A DNA stretch of 39,149 nt, from assembly GCF_028682175.1 (NCBI RefSeq), contig NZ_JANHKS010000051.1, forward strand, positions 1 through 39,149. The letters run 5' to 3'. Under the pieces are notes generated by a model. That model had not been told where the DNA came from, did not search any database, and saw only the letters and a list, made by a program, of their open reading frames with translations. Positions 14,802-23,681 of the stretch are shown in pieces. Position numbers and translations under genes: made by a program. This stretch comes from Pseudomonas putida (GTDB taxonomy: Bacteria > Pseudomonadota > Gammaproteobacteria > Pseudomonadales > Pseudomonadaceae). Within the stretch, counting starts at the first letter, position 1. The number at the start of each line of letters is the position of its first letter.

Positions 14802-16466
14802 TCAGGCCAGCTTCTTGTGACGCACGCGGTGCGGCTGGGCCGCTGCTTCGCCCAGGCGCTTCTTGCGGTCGGCTTCGTACTCGGTGTAGTTGCCTTCGAA
14901 GAACACCGCCTGCGAATCATCTTCGTAGGCCAGGATGTGAGTCGCGACGCGGTCCAGGAACCACCGATCGTGGGAGATCACAATAGCGGCGCCCGGGAAG
15001 TCCAGCAGGGCTTCCTCCAGGGAACGCAGGGTTTCAACGTCCAGGTCGTTGGACGGTTCGTCGAGCAGCAGGACGTTGCCGCCCTCTTTCAACGTCAGCG
15101 CCAGGTGCAAGCGACCACGCTCACCACCGGACAGATCCTTCACGAACTTCTGCTGATCGCCACCCTTGAAGTTGAAACGGCCGACATAGGTACGCGACGG
15201 AATCTCGTAGCTGCCGATCTTGATCTGATCGGAACCGTCGGAGATCTGCGCGAATACGGTCTTGCTGCCGTCCAGGTCGTCACGGCTCTGGTCGACGCAG
15301 GCCAGTTGCACGGTTTCACCGATTTCAATGGAGCCCGAATCCGGTTGCTCCTTGCCCATCAGCATGCGGAACAGCGTGGATTTACCCGCACCGTTACCAC
15401 CAATCACACCAACGATGGCGCCTTTAGGCATGGAGAACGACAGGTTGTCGATCAGCACGCGGTCGCCGTAACCCTTGGTGACGTTCTTGAATTCAATGAC
15501 CTTGTCACCCAGGCGCGGACCGGCCGGGATGTAGATCTCGTTGGTTTCCGAACGCTTCTGGAATTCCTGCGACTGCATTTCTTCGAAGCGCTGCAGACGG
15601 GCCTTGGATTTGGACTGACGAGCCTTGGCGCCTTTGCGCACCCACTCCAGTTCCTCTTTCATGGCCTTCTCGTGAGCCGACTGCTGCTTGGATTCCTGGG
15701 CCAGACGATCGGATTTGGCTTCCAGCCAGCCCGAATAGTTGCCCTCGTACGGAATACCGGCGCCGCGGTCGAGTTCCAGAATCCAGCCAGCGACGTTGTC
15801 CAGGAAGTAACGGTCGTGCGTGATCGCAACCACGGTGCCCGGGAAGTCGTGCAGGAAGTGTTCGAGCCAGGCGACGGAATCGGCGTCCAGGTGGTTCGTC
15901 GGTTCGTCCAGCAGCAGCATGTCAGGGGCCGACAGCAGCAGGCGGCACAGGGCCACGCGGCGCTTCTCGCCACCGGACAGGTGCTCGACCTTGGCATCCC
16001 AGGCCGGCAGGCGCAGCGCATCGGCGGCGACTTCCAGCTGACGCTCGAGGTTGTGGCCGTCGCTGGCCTGCAGGATGGCTTCGAGCTTGGCCTGTTCGGC
16101 GGCCAGTTTGTCGAAATCGGCATCCGGCTCGGCGTAGGCGGCGTAGACCTCGTCCAGACGCGCCTGGGCGTCCTTGATCACGCTGACCGCTTCCTCGACC
16201 ACTTCACGAACGGTCTTGGTCGGGTCCAGTTGCGGTTCCTGCGGCAGGTAACCGACGTTCAGTTCCGGCATCGGGCGCGCTTCACCATCGAACTCGGTGT
16301 CGACACCGGCCATGATTTTCAGCAGCGTGGATTTACCCGAACCGTTGAGGCCCAGGACACCGATCTTGGCGCCGGGGAAGAACGACAGGGAGATGTTTTT
16401 CAGGATTTCCCGCTTCGGCGGAACAACCTTGCTCAGCCGATGCATGGTGAAGACGTATTGAGCCAT
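14802..16466 (-). CDS. ettA: energy-dependent translational throttle protein EttA
   Basis: A 554-residue ABC-F protein with two nucleotide-binding domains and no membrane part; E. coli EttA has almost the same length. First domain: Walker A GLNGSGKST near 39-47, signature LSGGEKRRV, Walker B LLLDEPTNHLD. Second domain: GGNGAGKST, LSGGERGRL, LLLDEPSNDLD. The charged linker (KGAKARQSKSKARL then RFEEM) is the P-site tRNA-interaction motif of the family. It binds the ribosomal E site and gates the first elongation step according to the ADP/ATP ratio. The ribosome site is weak (AGG, about 10 nt). Confidence 0.95.
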   Translation of the reverse strand: MAQYVFTMHRLSKVVPPKREILKNISLSFFPGAKIGVLGLNGSGKSTLLKIMAGVDTEFDGEARPMPELNVGYLPQEPQLDPTKTVREVVEEAVSVIKDAQARLDEVYAAYAEPDADFDKLAAEQAKLEAILQASDGHNLERQLEVAADALRLPAWDAKVEHLSGGEKRRVALCRLLLSAPDMLLLDEPTNHLDADSVAWLEHFLHDFPGTVVAITHDRYFLDNVAGWILELDRGAGIPYEGNYSGWLEAKSDRLAQESKQQSAHEKAMKEELEWVRKGAKARQSKSKARLQRFEEMQSQEFQKRSETNEIYIPAGPRLGDKVIEFKNVTKGYGDRVLIDNLSFSMPKGAIVGVIGGNGAGKSTLFRMLMGKEQPDSGSIEIGETVQLACVDQSRDDLDGSKTVFAQISDGSDQIKIGSYEIPSRTYVGRFNFKGGDQQKFVKDLSGGERGRLHLALTLKEGGNVLLLDEPSNDLDVETLRSLEEALLDFPGAAIVISHDRWFLDRVATHILAYEDDSQAVFFEGNYTEYEADRKKRLGEAAAQPHRVRHKKLA

Positions 16467-16852
16467 GGAATGAAAACCTGGATTGGGACAGTGAATAAGG
16501 GCGCGAGCTTAGTGCTCCGTTGCAAAAAATGCTTTTTATTTATCGTCGCAACTTGCCGTGTGGCGTATCCGGGCCTTGAATTGGTTAAGGCTTGACCAGA
16601 AAAGCTGCGACAGAAAACTTACCGCGTAAGTCATAAAGCTGGAGCAAGGATTGCAAGCATTATGAAAAATTACAGGAATCGGGCACCTCGCGCGTGCCGC
16701 AAAGCTACCCGAATGCCGTCAACAGGGCAAACCGCGCAGCCCAATGGGGCTGGCACTTAGCCACAACTCAAGGCATGCTAGCCGCCCTTTGGGCGTCCAG
16801 CTTATAGTGCATTTCGCACACGCTGATTCAGTCCAGCAGTCAGGATCACAGT
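16467..16852. other. divergent ettA/morA intergenic region
   Basis: This 386-bp gap separates two divergent starts. Toward morA there is TATAGT at 16803-16808 as a possible -10, directly preceded by the hairpin CGCCC-TTT-GGGCG (about 16784-16796) and followed by GTGCATTTCGCAC. AGGA at 16842-16845 is the morA ribosome site. No gene or known RNA is recognised in the remainder. Confidence 0.4.
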
Positions 16853-19800
16853 TTGTCCACACCAGCACCCACTCCTCCGTTGCGTTCCTCCAATAGCGCG
16901 GCGTCCGCGCCTTTACGGGGCTCGTTCAAAGGCGCACTGGCAGTGCTGGTGCTGCTGATGCTCGTGCTTTTGTTATGGCAGCTGGTTGAGCAGTTCCAAC
17001 AGACCCAGGATCGCCAGCATCAGCGCAGCGTCGATTACAGCATCCAGCTGGCCGACCGCCTGAGCCTGAACATGGCGCTCAATGCCCAGGTCGCGTTGAA
17101 CCTGCTGGACGACGCCAACGGCAAGCCCGAGACCCAGGCGCAGACTGCAGCGATGCTTGAGCGCCTGCGCAAATCCATGCCGGGGCTGCTCAGTGTCGCC
17201 TGGCTGGACAGCTCGGCGGGTATCGCAATGGACAGCGCCACGGACAGCAAGGACGTCAGTTTCTTGACTCAATTGCACGCACGGGTCGAAGGGCATCCTT
17301 ACTACTATGCCGATGCGCCGGACGGCTCGCTGTTCTACCTGCTGGTTCGCCAGCCCGGCAATGACAACCAGCGCTACTGGGCCATACGCCTGGACCCACA
17401 GGCGCTGAATTCCCTGACCCGCCAGAGCGCACAGGACTACCGGCCACTCTGGCGGCTTGAGAACACCTCGTCCCTGCACCTGGTTTTCCAGGGTGAGCCC
17501 AGTGACAGCCAGGCCGCTGGTGGCAATCTGCAGACCGTGCTGCTGGAGCCTGTGGCCAACAGCGACTGGCAGTTGCGCGGGCTGTTCGACCCGGACCGGG
17601 CTCGGGAAGCGCTGATTGCGCCGTTGCTGGGCAAATGCCTGATCGCGCTGCTCTGCTCTATCGTGCCGTTGCTCGCGCTACGCAGCCTGCGTCGTCGCCA
17701 GTTGCAACTGCATGAGAGCCGCCGACGCTACAAGGACATCTTCGAAGGCACCGGCGTCGCGCTGTGCGTGCTCGACCTCTCGGGCCTGCCGGAATACCTC
17801 AAGCACCTGCAACTGAACAGCAGCGAGGAGTTGCAAAAGCGGCTGATCAATCACCCAGACCAACTCAAGGGCCTGCTGCATCAGTTGCGCATCACCGAGG
17901 TCAATCAGGTGGCCTCCAGCCTGCTGCGCGCTGATTCCGCGCAGAAGGTCTGGCAGCAGTTGATCGAGGGCTGCCCGCGTTCCCGCCAGGGCATTGGCGT
18001 GCAACTGATCGGCGCGGTGCTCGATGGCCAGCCTCAGTTGGAACTGGAAATCCTGCTGCCCGACGCGCAAGGCCAGGACCAGCATCTATGGCTGGTGGTG
18101 CGCCTGCCCGAGCAGCCCGAAGACTTCAATTCGGTGATCCTGAACATCAACGACATCACCAACCGCAAGCAGACCGAAATCGAACTGCTGGAGCGCGAGA
18201 GTTTCTGGTCGGATGTGGTGCGCACCGTGCCCGACCATCTGTACGTCCAGGACGTCGTGACCCGGCGCATGATCTACAGCAACCACCACCTGGGGCACAC
18301 GCTCGGTTATAGCCGCGAAGAACTGCAGCAGATGGGCGAATACTTCTGGGAAATCCTGCTGCATCCCGATGACGCCGAACCCTACGAGCAACTGCGCCTG
18401 GCCCGCAGCGAACAAGGTCTGAGCGCGCTGACCGAGTGCCAGTTGCGCTTTCGCGACCGGCGCGGCAACTGGCGGCGTTTCGACATCCGCGAGCAGGCCC
18501 TGGCGCCGGACAGCGATGGCCAGGTCACGCGCATCATCGGCGTGGCCAAGGACATCACCGAACAGATCGAAGCCAGCCAGTCCCTGCGTGACAGCGAGCA
18601 GCGCTACCGGATGCTCGCCGAAAGCATCAGCGACGTGATCTTTTCCACCGACCCCAAGCTTGCGCCCAACTACGTCAGCCCATCGGTCAACACCGTGCTG
18701 GGGTACAGCGCCGAATGGATTCTGGATAACGGCTGGAACTCGATCATCGCCAACCCGCAGCAACTCACCAGCCTGAATTCGCTGCTGCACGTGATTGGCA
18801 AAGCGCTGAACAAACCCGAAGCGCTGGCGGCCCTGCGCCGTGAAATCACCACGCAGTTGTTCCTGTTCGACTGCCTGCGTGCCGATGGGCGCAAGATTCC
18901 GGTGGAGTTGCGTCTGGTTCTGGTGTGGGACGAATCCGGCGCATTTGAAGGCATTCTCGGTGTTGGCCGTGATATCAGTCAGCAGCGCCGTGCGGAAAAA
19001 GACCTCCGCATGGCCGCAACCGTGTTCGAGCACTCGACTTCGGCCATCCTGATTACCGACCCTGCCGGCTACATCGTGCAGGCCAACGATGCCTTCAGCC
19101 GGGTCAGCGGCTACGCCGTGTCCCAGGTGCTGGACCAGTTGCCGATGATGCTGACGGTCGACGACCAGCAGGAAGCCCACATGGGCTACATCCTCAAGCA
19201 GTTGAACCAGCGCGGCAGTTGGGAGGGCGAGCTGTGGCTCAAGCGTCGTGACGGCGAACACTATCCGGCATGGGTCGGCATCACTGCGGTGCTGGACGAT
19301 GAAGGCGACCTAGCCAGCTACGTGTGCTTCTTCAGTGACATCAGCGAGCGCAAGGCCAGCGAACAGCGCATTCACCGCCTGGCCTACTACGACGCCCTGA
19401 CCCACCTGCCCAACCGCACGCTGTTCCAGGACCGCCTGCACACCGCGCTGCAGCACGCCGAGCGCCAGCACGCCTGGGTGGTGCTGATGTTCCTGGACCT
19501 CGACCGCTTCAAGCCGATCAACGACTCCCTGGGCCATGCCGCAGGGGATCGCATGCTCAAGGAAATGGCCTCGCGCCTGCTCGCCTGCGTGGCCGAGGAC
19601 GATACCGTGGCACGCATGGGCGGCGACGAGTTCACCCTGTTGCTGCAACCCGGCGCCACCCAGCAGGCAGCACTGACCCGGGCCATTCATGTGGCCGAAC
19701 AGATTCTCGCAAGCCTGGTGAAACCCTTCGTGCTGGAAGGCCGGGAGTTTTTCGTCACCGCCAGTATCGGCATCGCCCTGAGCCCCCAGGACGGCAACGA

Positions 19801-20692
19801 GCTGAGCCAGTTGATGAAGAACGCCGACACGGCGATGTACCACGCCAAGGAGCGTGGCAAGAACAACTTCCAGTTCTACCAGGCGGATATGAACGCCAGC
19901 GCCCTGGAGCGTCTGGAGCTGGAAAGCGACCTGCGCCACGCGCTGGAGCAGGAGGAGTTCACCCTCTATTACCAGCCGCAGTTCAGCGGCGACGGCAAGC
20001 GCCTGACCGGTACAGAAGCCCTGCTGCGCTGGCGCCATCCACGCCGTGGCCTGGTGCCGCCGGGGGATTTCATTCCGGTGCTCGAAGAGTTGGGGCTGGT
20101 GGTGGAAGTCGGCGAATGGGTGCTGAAGGAAGCCTGTCGTCAGTTGCGCGAGTGGCACCTGGCCAAGGTTCGGGTGCCGAAAGTGTCGGTGAACATTTCC
20201 GCGCGGCAGTTCTCCGATGGCCAGTTGGGCACGCGTATCGCCAACATCCTCCAGGAAACCGGCCTGCCGCCGGCGTGCCTTGAGCTGGAGCTGACCGAAA
20301 GTATCCTGATGCGCGAAGTCAGCGAGGCCATGCATATCCTCGACAGCCTCAAGCGGCTGGGGCTGAGCATCGCGGTGGACGACTTCGGCACCGGTTATTC
20401 ATCGCTGAACTACCTCAAACAGTTCCCCATCGATGTGCTGAAGATCGACCGCACCTTCGTCGACGGCCTGCCCTCGGGCGAGCAGGACGCCCAGATCGCC
20501 CGCGCCATCATCGCAATGGCCCACAGCCTGAACCTGGCGGTGATCGCCGAAGGCGTGGAAACCCACGAGCAGCTGGATTTTCTGCGTGAGCATGGTTGCG
20601 ACGAGGTGCAAGGCTACCTGTTCGGCAGGCCGATGCCGGCGCAGCGCTTCGAGGCGCAATTCAGTAATGATGCCCTGTTCATGATCGATTAA
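16853..20692 (+). CDS. morA: c-di-GMP synthase/phosphodiesterase MorA (PAS-GGDEF-EAL)
   Basis: A 1279-residue inner-membrane signalling protein. Order: TM1 about 26-43, a periplasmic sensor region, TM2 about 255-277, a degenerate PAS from about 290, PAS domains near 450, 583 and 720, GGDEF domain from about 839 (GGDEF at 923-927) and EAL domain from about 1018 (EALLRW at 1055). Catalytic EAL signatures NISARQF, ELTES, DDFGTGYSSLNYLKQFP and AEGVET are intact. The inhibitory RxxD before GGDEF reads AEDD, so the I-site seems lost. The start is TTG, with AGGA 7 nt upstream. MorA controls flagellar development, motility and biofilm in pseudomonads. glyA directly downstream matches the known morA-glyA order. 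Confidence 0.92.
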   Translation: MSTPAPTPPLRSSNSAASAPLRGSFKGALAVLVLLMLVLLLWQLVEQFQQTQDRQHQRSVDYSIQLADRLSLNMALNAQVALNLLDDANGKPETQAQTAAMLERLRKSMPGLLSVAWLDSSAGIAMDSATDSKDVSFLTQLHARVEGHPYYYADAPDGSLFYLLVRQPGNDNQRYWAIRLDPQALNSLTRQSAQDYRPLWRLENTSSLHLVFQGEPSDSQAAGGNLQTVLLEPVANSDWQLRGLFDPDRAREALIAPLLGKCLIALLCSIVPLLALRSLRRRQLQLHESRRRYKDIFEGTGVALCVLDLSGLPEYLKHLQLNSSEELQKRLINHPDQLKGLLHQLRITEVNQVASSLLRADSAQKVWQQLIEGCPRSRQGIGVQLIGAVLDGQPQLELEILLPDAQGQDQHLWLVVRLPEQPEDFNSVILNINDITNRKQTEIELLERESFWSDVVRTVPDHLYVQDVVTRRMIYSNHHLGHTLGYSREELQQMGEYFWEILLHPDDAEPYEQLRLARSEQGLSALTECQLRFRDRRGNWRRFDIREQALAPDSDGQVTRIIGVAKDITEQIEASQSLRDSEQRYRMLAESISDVIFSTDPKLAPNYVSPSVNTVLGYSAEWILDNGWNSIIANPQQLTSLNSLLHVIGKALNKPEALAALRREITTQLFLFDCLRADGRKIPVELRLVLVWDESGAFEGILGVGRDISQQRRAEKDLRMAATVFEHSTSAILITDPAGYIVQANDAFSRVSGYAVSQVLDQLPMMLTVDDQQEAHMGYILKQLNQRGSWEGELWLKRRDGEHYPAWVGITAVLDDEGDLASYVCFFSDISERKASEQRIHRLAYYDALTHLPNRTLFQDRLHTALQHAERQHAWVVLMFLDLDRFKPINDSLGHAAGDRMLKEMASRLLACVAEDDTVARMGGDEFTLLLQPGATQQAALTRAIHVAEQILASLVKPFVLEGREFFVTASIGIALSPQDGNELSQLMKNADTAMYHAKERGKNNFQFYQADMNASALERLELESDLRHALEQEEFTLYYQPQFSGDGKRLTGTEALLRWRHPRRGLVPPGDFIPVLEELGLVVEVGEWVLKEACRQLREWHLAKVRVPKVSVNISARQFSDGQLGTRIANILQETGLPPACLELELTESILMREVSEAMHILDSLKRLGLSIAVDDFGTGYSSLNYLKQFPIDVLKIDRTFVDGLPSGEQDAQIARAIIAMAHSLNLAVIAEGVETHEQLDFLREHGCDEVQGYLFGRPMPAQRFEAQFSNDALFMID

Positions 20693-20702
20693 GAGCAGAC
20701 CA

Positions 20703-20725
20703 GTAGCAGGCCGGCTTGCCGAGGC
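20703..20725. repeat. solitary degenerate REP unit
   Basis: GTAGCAGGCCGGCTTGCCGA, just after the morA stop codon, resembles one GTAGCAG-type REP arm with no inverted partner. Confidence 0.6.
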
Positions 20726-20733
20726 TTGATCCT

Positions 20734-20821
20734 TGTAGGAGCGCGCTTGCCCGCGATCGCGTCCAGGCAGACACCGCTGCACTGGCTGACACACCCGGTC
20801 GCGGGCAAGCGCGCTCCTACA
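20734..20821. repeat. REP doublet, GTAGGAGCGCGCTTGCCC type
   Basis: Arms 20734-20756 and 20799-20821 are perfect 23-bp reverse complements. The spacer contains the complement of GGTGTGTCAG, a core shared with other doublets in the window. It lies between morA and glyA, upstream of the glyA promoter region. Confidence 0.92.
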
Positions 20822-20838
20822 GGTTGTGGATGAAAGCC

Positions 20839-20895
20839 GCTTGTCCACGACATGACCGCCTTTCATATGCCATATAAAACCCGATGTTGTAGAAT
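20839..20895 (+). promoter_or_regulatory. glyA promoter region (candidate)
   Basis: Two options are visible: TTGTCC (20841) with CATATG 17 bp on, or TAGAAT at 20890-20895 as a -10 with a poor -35. An AT-rich core, CATATGCCATATAAAA, lies between them. Confidence 0.4.
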
Positions 20896-20932
20896 GCCCC
20901 CCTTTTCTACTGCACGATCCCCGAGGACCGCC

Positions 20933-22186
20933 ATGTTCAGCCGTAATTTGACTATCGCCAAGTACGACTCCGACCTGTATGCCGCTATGGAACAGGAAGC
21001 CAAGCGCCAGGAAGAGCACATCGAGCTGATCGCCTCGGAAAACTACACAAGCCCTGCCGTCATGGAAGCCCAGGGCTCGGTGCTGACCAACAAGTACGCC
21101 GAAGGCTACCCAGGCAAGCGTTACTACGGTGGTTGCGAGTACGTCGATATCGTCGAGCAACTGGCCATCGACCGCGCCAAGGAGCTGTTCGGCGCCGACT
21201 ACGCCAACGTCCAGCCACACGCTGGCTCCCAGGCCAACAGCGCCGTCTACCTGGCCCTGCTGAACGCCGGTGACACCATCCTGGGCATGAGCCTGGCCCA
21301 CGGCGGTCACCTGACCCACGGCGCCAGCGTTTCCTCCTCCGGCAAGCTGTACAACGCTGTTCAGTACGGCATCGACGGCAACGGCCTGATCGACTACGAC
21401 GAAGTCGAGCGTCTGGCTGTCGAGCACAAGCCAAAAATGATCGTGGCCGGTTTCTCGGCTTACTCGCAGGTCCTGGACTTCGCCCGTTTCCGCGCCATCG
21501 CTGACAAGGTCGGTGCCTACCTGTTCGTCGACATGGCCCACGTGGCCGGTCTGGTCGCCGCTGGCGTCTACCCGAACCCGGTTCCGTTCGCTGACGTCGT
21601 GACCACCACCACCCACAAGACCCTGCGCGGTCCACGTGGCGGCCTGATCCTGGCGCGCGCCAATGCCGAGATCGAGAAGAAACTGAACTCCGCCGTATTC
21701 CCGGGCGGCCAGGGCGGCCCTTTGGAGCACGTCATCGCTGCCAAGGCGATCTGCTTCAAGGAAGCGCTGCAGCCTGAGTTCAAGACTTACCAGCAACAAG
21801 TCGTCAAGAACGCCAAGGCCATGGCCGCCGTGTTCATCGAGCGTGGCTTCGACGTGGTTTCCGGCGGTACCGAGAACCACCTGTTCCTGCTGTCGCTGAT
21901 CAAACAGGACATCTCCGGTAAAGACGCCGACGCCGCACTGGGCAAGGCTTTCATCACCGTGAACAAGAACTCGGTGCCAAACGACCCGCGCTCCCCGTTC
22001 GTCACCTCCGGCCTGCGCTTCGGCACCCCGGCTGTGACCACTCGCGGCTTCAAGGAAGCAGAGTGCAAGGAACTGGCTGGCTGGATCTGCGACATCCTGG
22101 CTGACCTGAACAACGAAGCGGTGATCGACGCCGTTCGCGAGAAGGTCAAGGCCATCTGCGCCAAGCTGCCGGTTTACGGCGCTTGA
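20933..22186 (+). CDS. glyA: serine hydroxymethyltransferase
   Basis: A 417-residue PLP enzyme that interconverts serine and glycine and feeds one-carbon units to tetrahydrofolate. Seen: ELIASENYTS near 31-40, YAEGYPGKRYYGGCE near 55-69, and the PLP-lysine motif VVTTTTHKTLRGPRGG near 225-240. Length is the usual one. The ATG at 20933 follows GAGG by 6 nt; longer frames start inside the promoter. Pseudomonads often have several glyA copies; the copy beside morA is called glyA3 or glyA2 depending on species. A strong terminator follows. Confidence 0.96.
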   Translation: MFSRNLTIAKYDSDLYAAMEQEAKRQEEHIELIASENYTSPAVMEAQGSVLTNKYAEGYPGKRYYGGCEYVDIVEQLAIDRAKELFGADYANVQPHAGSQANSAVYLALLNAGDTILGMSLAHGGHLTHGASVSSSGKLYNAVQYGIDGNGLIDYDEVERLAVEHKPKMIVAGFSAYSQVLDFARFRAIADKVGAYLFVDMAHVAGLVAAGVYPNPVPFADVVTTTTHKTLRGPRGGLILARANAEIEKKLNSAVFPGGQGGPLEHVIAAKAICFKEALQPEFKTYQQQVVKNAKAMAAVFIERGFDVVSGGTENHLFLLSLIKQDISGKDADAALGKAFITVNKNSVPNDPRSPFVTSGLRFGTPAVTTRGFKEAECKELAGWICDILADLNNEAVIDAVREKVKAICAKLPVYGA

Positions 22187-22204
22187 TAGCGGTTGCCTGA
22201 TATG

Positions 22205-22234
22205 AAAAAGCCCGGCTCTTGAGCCGGGCTTTTT
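22205..22234. terminator. bidirectional terminator after glyA
   Basis: A 14-bp perfect stem, AAAAAGCCCGGCTC / GAGCCGGGCTTTTT with a TT centre, ends in a T run on either strand. It terminates glyA and could also stop the convergent cobW-family transcript. Confidence 0.93.
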
Positions 22235-22250
22235 GTTATACGCACCGTTC

Positions 22251-22341
22251 CCTGTAGGAGTGAGCTTGCTCGCGATACGTCGTGCCATTCACCGCTCCGG
22301 TGTCTGAATTGACGCATCGCGAGCAAGCTCACTCCTACAGG
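22251..22341. repeat. REP doublet, GTAGGAGTGAGCTTGCTCGCG type
   Basis: Arms 22251-22276 and 22316-22341 are perfect 26-bp reverse complements, with GGTGTCTGA in the spacer at 22299. It fills the gap between the convergent glyA and cobW-family genes, ending 9 bp before the latter's stop. Confidence 0.93.
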
Positions 22342-22349
22342 CTCTGCGT

Positions 22350-23318
22350 TCAGATTGAAACTCTGGCAAACCCTTCGCGAATCTTCTCTTCCGGCAACTC
22401 GTCGGCGATGAACACGATCACGCTTTCGCGTTTCTCGTCTGCACCCCACTCCACGTCGAAATCAAAACCGTAGAGTTTGAGCACGCCCTGAAACACCAGC
22501 TTGCGGTCTTCGCCTGAGATGTTCAGCACGCCCTTGTAGCGCAGCAGTTGCTTGCCGTGGTCTTCCAGCAGTTCGTTCATGAACTCGCTGAGCCTGTCGA
22601 TATCCAGCGCCTTGTCGCTGCGCAGCACCAGGCTGCTGATGCGGTCGATGCCGCGCCCTGCCGGTGCGACCGGACGCAGGACCATCCCGCCGACATCCGC
22701 GTTCAGGTTGAAGCCGCGCACGTCCAGCAGTTCGGCGAGGTCGATCTTGCCGTGTTCGACCACGCGGATCGGCGCACGGCGGTTGATGCGGGTAAGGCGC
22801 TCGCTCAAAGCCTTGAACGTCGCCTCCTCCACCAGATCGGTCTTGCTCACCAGCAGGCGGTCGGCGAAACCGATCTGCGCCTGGGCGATGGTCTGCTCCA
22901 GGTGGGTGTCGGCGTGGGCGGCGTCCACCAGGGTGATGATGCCGTCGAGGATGTAACGCTCACGCAGTTCTTCATCGATGAAAAAGGTCTGGGCCACCGG
23001 CGCCGGGTCGGCAAGGCCGGTGCATTCGATCACCAGGCGGTCGAAGGCGATCTCGCCGCTGTCCAGCCGCTCCAGCAGCAGGACCAGCGCCTTGGTCAGG
23101 TCGGTGTGAATGGTGCAGCACACGCAGCCGTTGGACAGGGTCATCACTTGTACCGGCTCATCGCCCAGCAACTGGGTATCGACACCTGCGTCGCTGAATT
23201 CGTTTTCGATCACGGCGATTTTCAGGCCGTGTTCGGCCTTGAGCAGGTGACGTAGCAATGTGGTCTTGCCCGCGCCGAGAAAACCACTCAGAACGGTGAC
23301 GGGGATGGGTGTGAACAC
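22350..23318 (-). CDS. CobW/COG0523-family GTPase (YjiA-like metallochaperone)
   Basis: A 322-residue G3E GTPase. Seen: Walker A GFLGAGKTT (12-20), the metal-binding CxCC motif GCVCC (C65, C67, C68), Walker B-like ECTGLADPAPV, the G4 motif SKTDL, and a CobW C-terminal domain. Members deliver or sense metals such as zinc; E. coli YjiA is the closest named relative. I start it at a GTG (23318) because GGAG lies 7 nt upstream and the protein then begins VFTPIPVTVLSGFLG; the longer frame from 23408 translates a REP arm. It stands downstream of ybdD-cstA, the order seen in P. aeruginosa and similar to E. coli yjiA-yjiX-btsT. Confidence 0.87.
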   Translation of the reverse strand: MFTPIPVTVLSGFLGAGKTTLLRHLLKAEHGLKIAVIENEFSDAGVDTQLLGDEPVQVMTLSNGCVCCTIHTDLTKALVLLLERLDSGEIAFDRLVIECTGLADPAPVAQTFFIDEELRERYILDGIITLVDAAHADTHLEQTIAQAQIGFADRLLVSKTDLVEEATFKALSERLTRINRRAPIRVVEHGKIDLAELLDVRGFNLNADVGGMVLRPVAPAGRGIDRISSLVLRSDKALDIDRLSEFMNELLEDHGKQLLRYKGVLNISGEDRKLVFQGVLKLYGFDFDVEWGADEKRESVIVFIADELPEEKIREGFARVSI

Positions 23319-23342
23319 AAGAAATCTCCAGCACAAAAATGA

Positions 23343-23432
23343 CTGTAGGAGTGAGCTTGCTCGCGATGACGTCGTGTCAGGTAAATCATCGTGCCTGACA
23401 GTCCGCAATCGCGAGCAAGCTCACTCCTACAG
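23343..23432. repeat. REP doublet, GTAGGAGTGAGCTTGCTCGCG type
   Basis: Arms 23343-23367 and 23408-23432 are perfect 25-bp reverse complements. The spacer holds a second hairpin, TGTCAGG/CCTGACA. It lies between ybdD and the cobW-family gene, inside what may be one transcription unit, so it could trim or stabilise the mRNA. Confidence 0.93.
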
Positions 23433-23457
23433 GGTAACGTACCAAACGATCAAGAAA

Positions 23458-23655
23458 TCAACAGCACTTCGGCCCACCCTTGCCGCCGTAACGCGCATCC
23501 TGGCGTTCCCGGAAGAACGCCTCGTACGACATCACCGGCTTGTCAGGGTGTTTGGTCTGCATATGCTCGACATAGGTGTCGTAGTCCGGCATGCCGACCA
23601 TCAGGCGCGCGGCCTGACCCAGATACTTACCCAGACGACTCAGGTCATTGAACAT
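23458..23655 (-). CDS. ybdD: YbdD/YjiX family small protein
   Basis: A 65-residue protein with the family sequence (MVGMPDYDTYVEHMQTKHPD, FFRERQDARYGGKGGPKCC). These proteins are always found beside CstA/BtsT-type carriers and have been linked to carrier function, but their exact role is not settled. GAGGAG lies 6 nt before the ATG. It starts 26 bp after the cstA stop codon, so the two are an operon. The C-terminal Cys pair is conserved in the family. Confidence 0.93.
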   Translation of the reverse strand: MFNDLSRLGKYLGQAARLMVGMPDYDTYVEHMQTKHPDKPVMSYEAFFRERQDARYGGKGGPKCC

Positions 23656-23681
23656 ATGCAGCTCCTCGCCTTACAGCGCAC

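Noticed and set aside
14817..16595. 592-residue plus-strand ORF opposite ettA
   Set aside because: Mirror frame of ettA codon bias; the ABC-F protein on the minus strand is unambiguous.
20399..22288. 629-residue minus-strand ORF across the morA end and glyA
   Set aside because: It crosses two well-identified genes, a REP doublet and the glyA terminator, and has no domain.
23319..23408. N-terminal extension of the CobW-family protein
   Set aside because: The extra 30 codons translate the REP arm; the GTG at 23318 has GGAG at the right distance and gives the family N-terminus.
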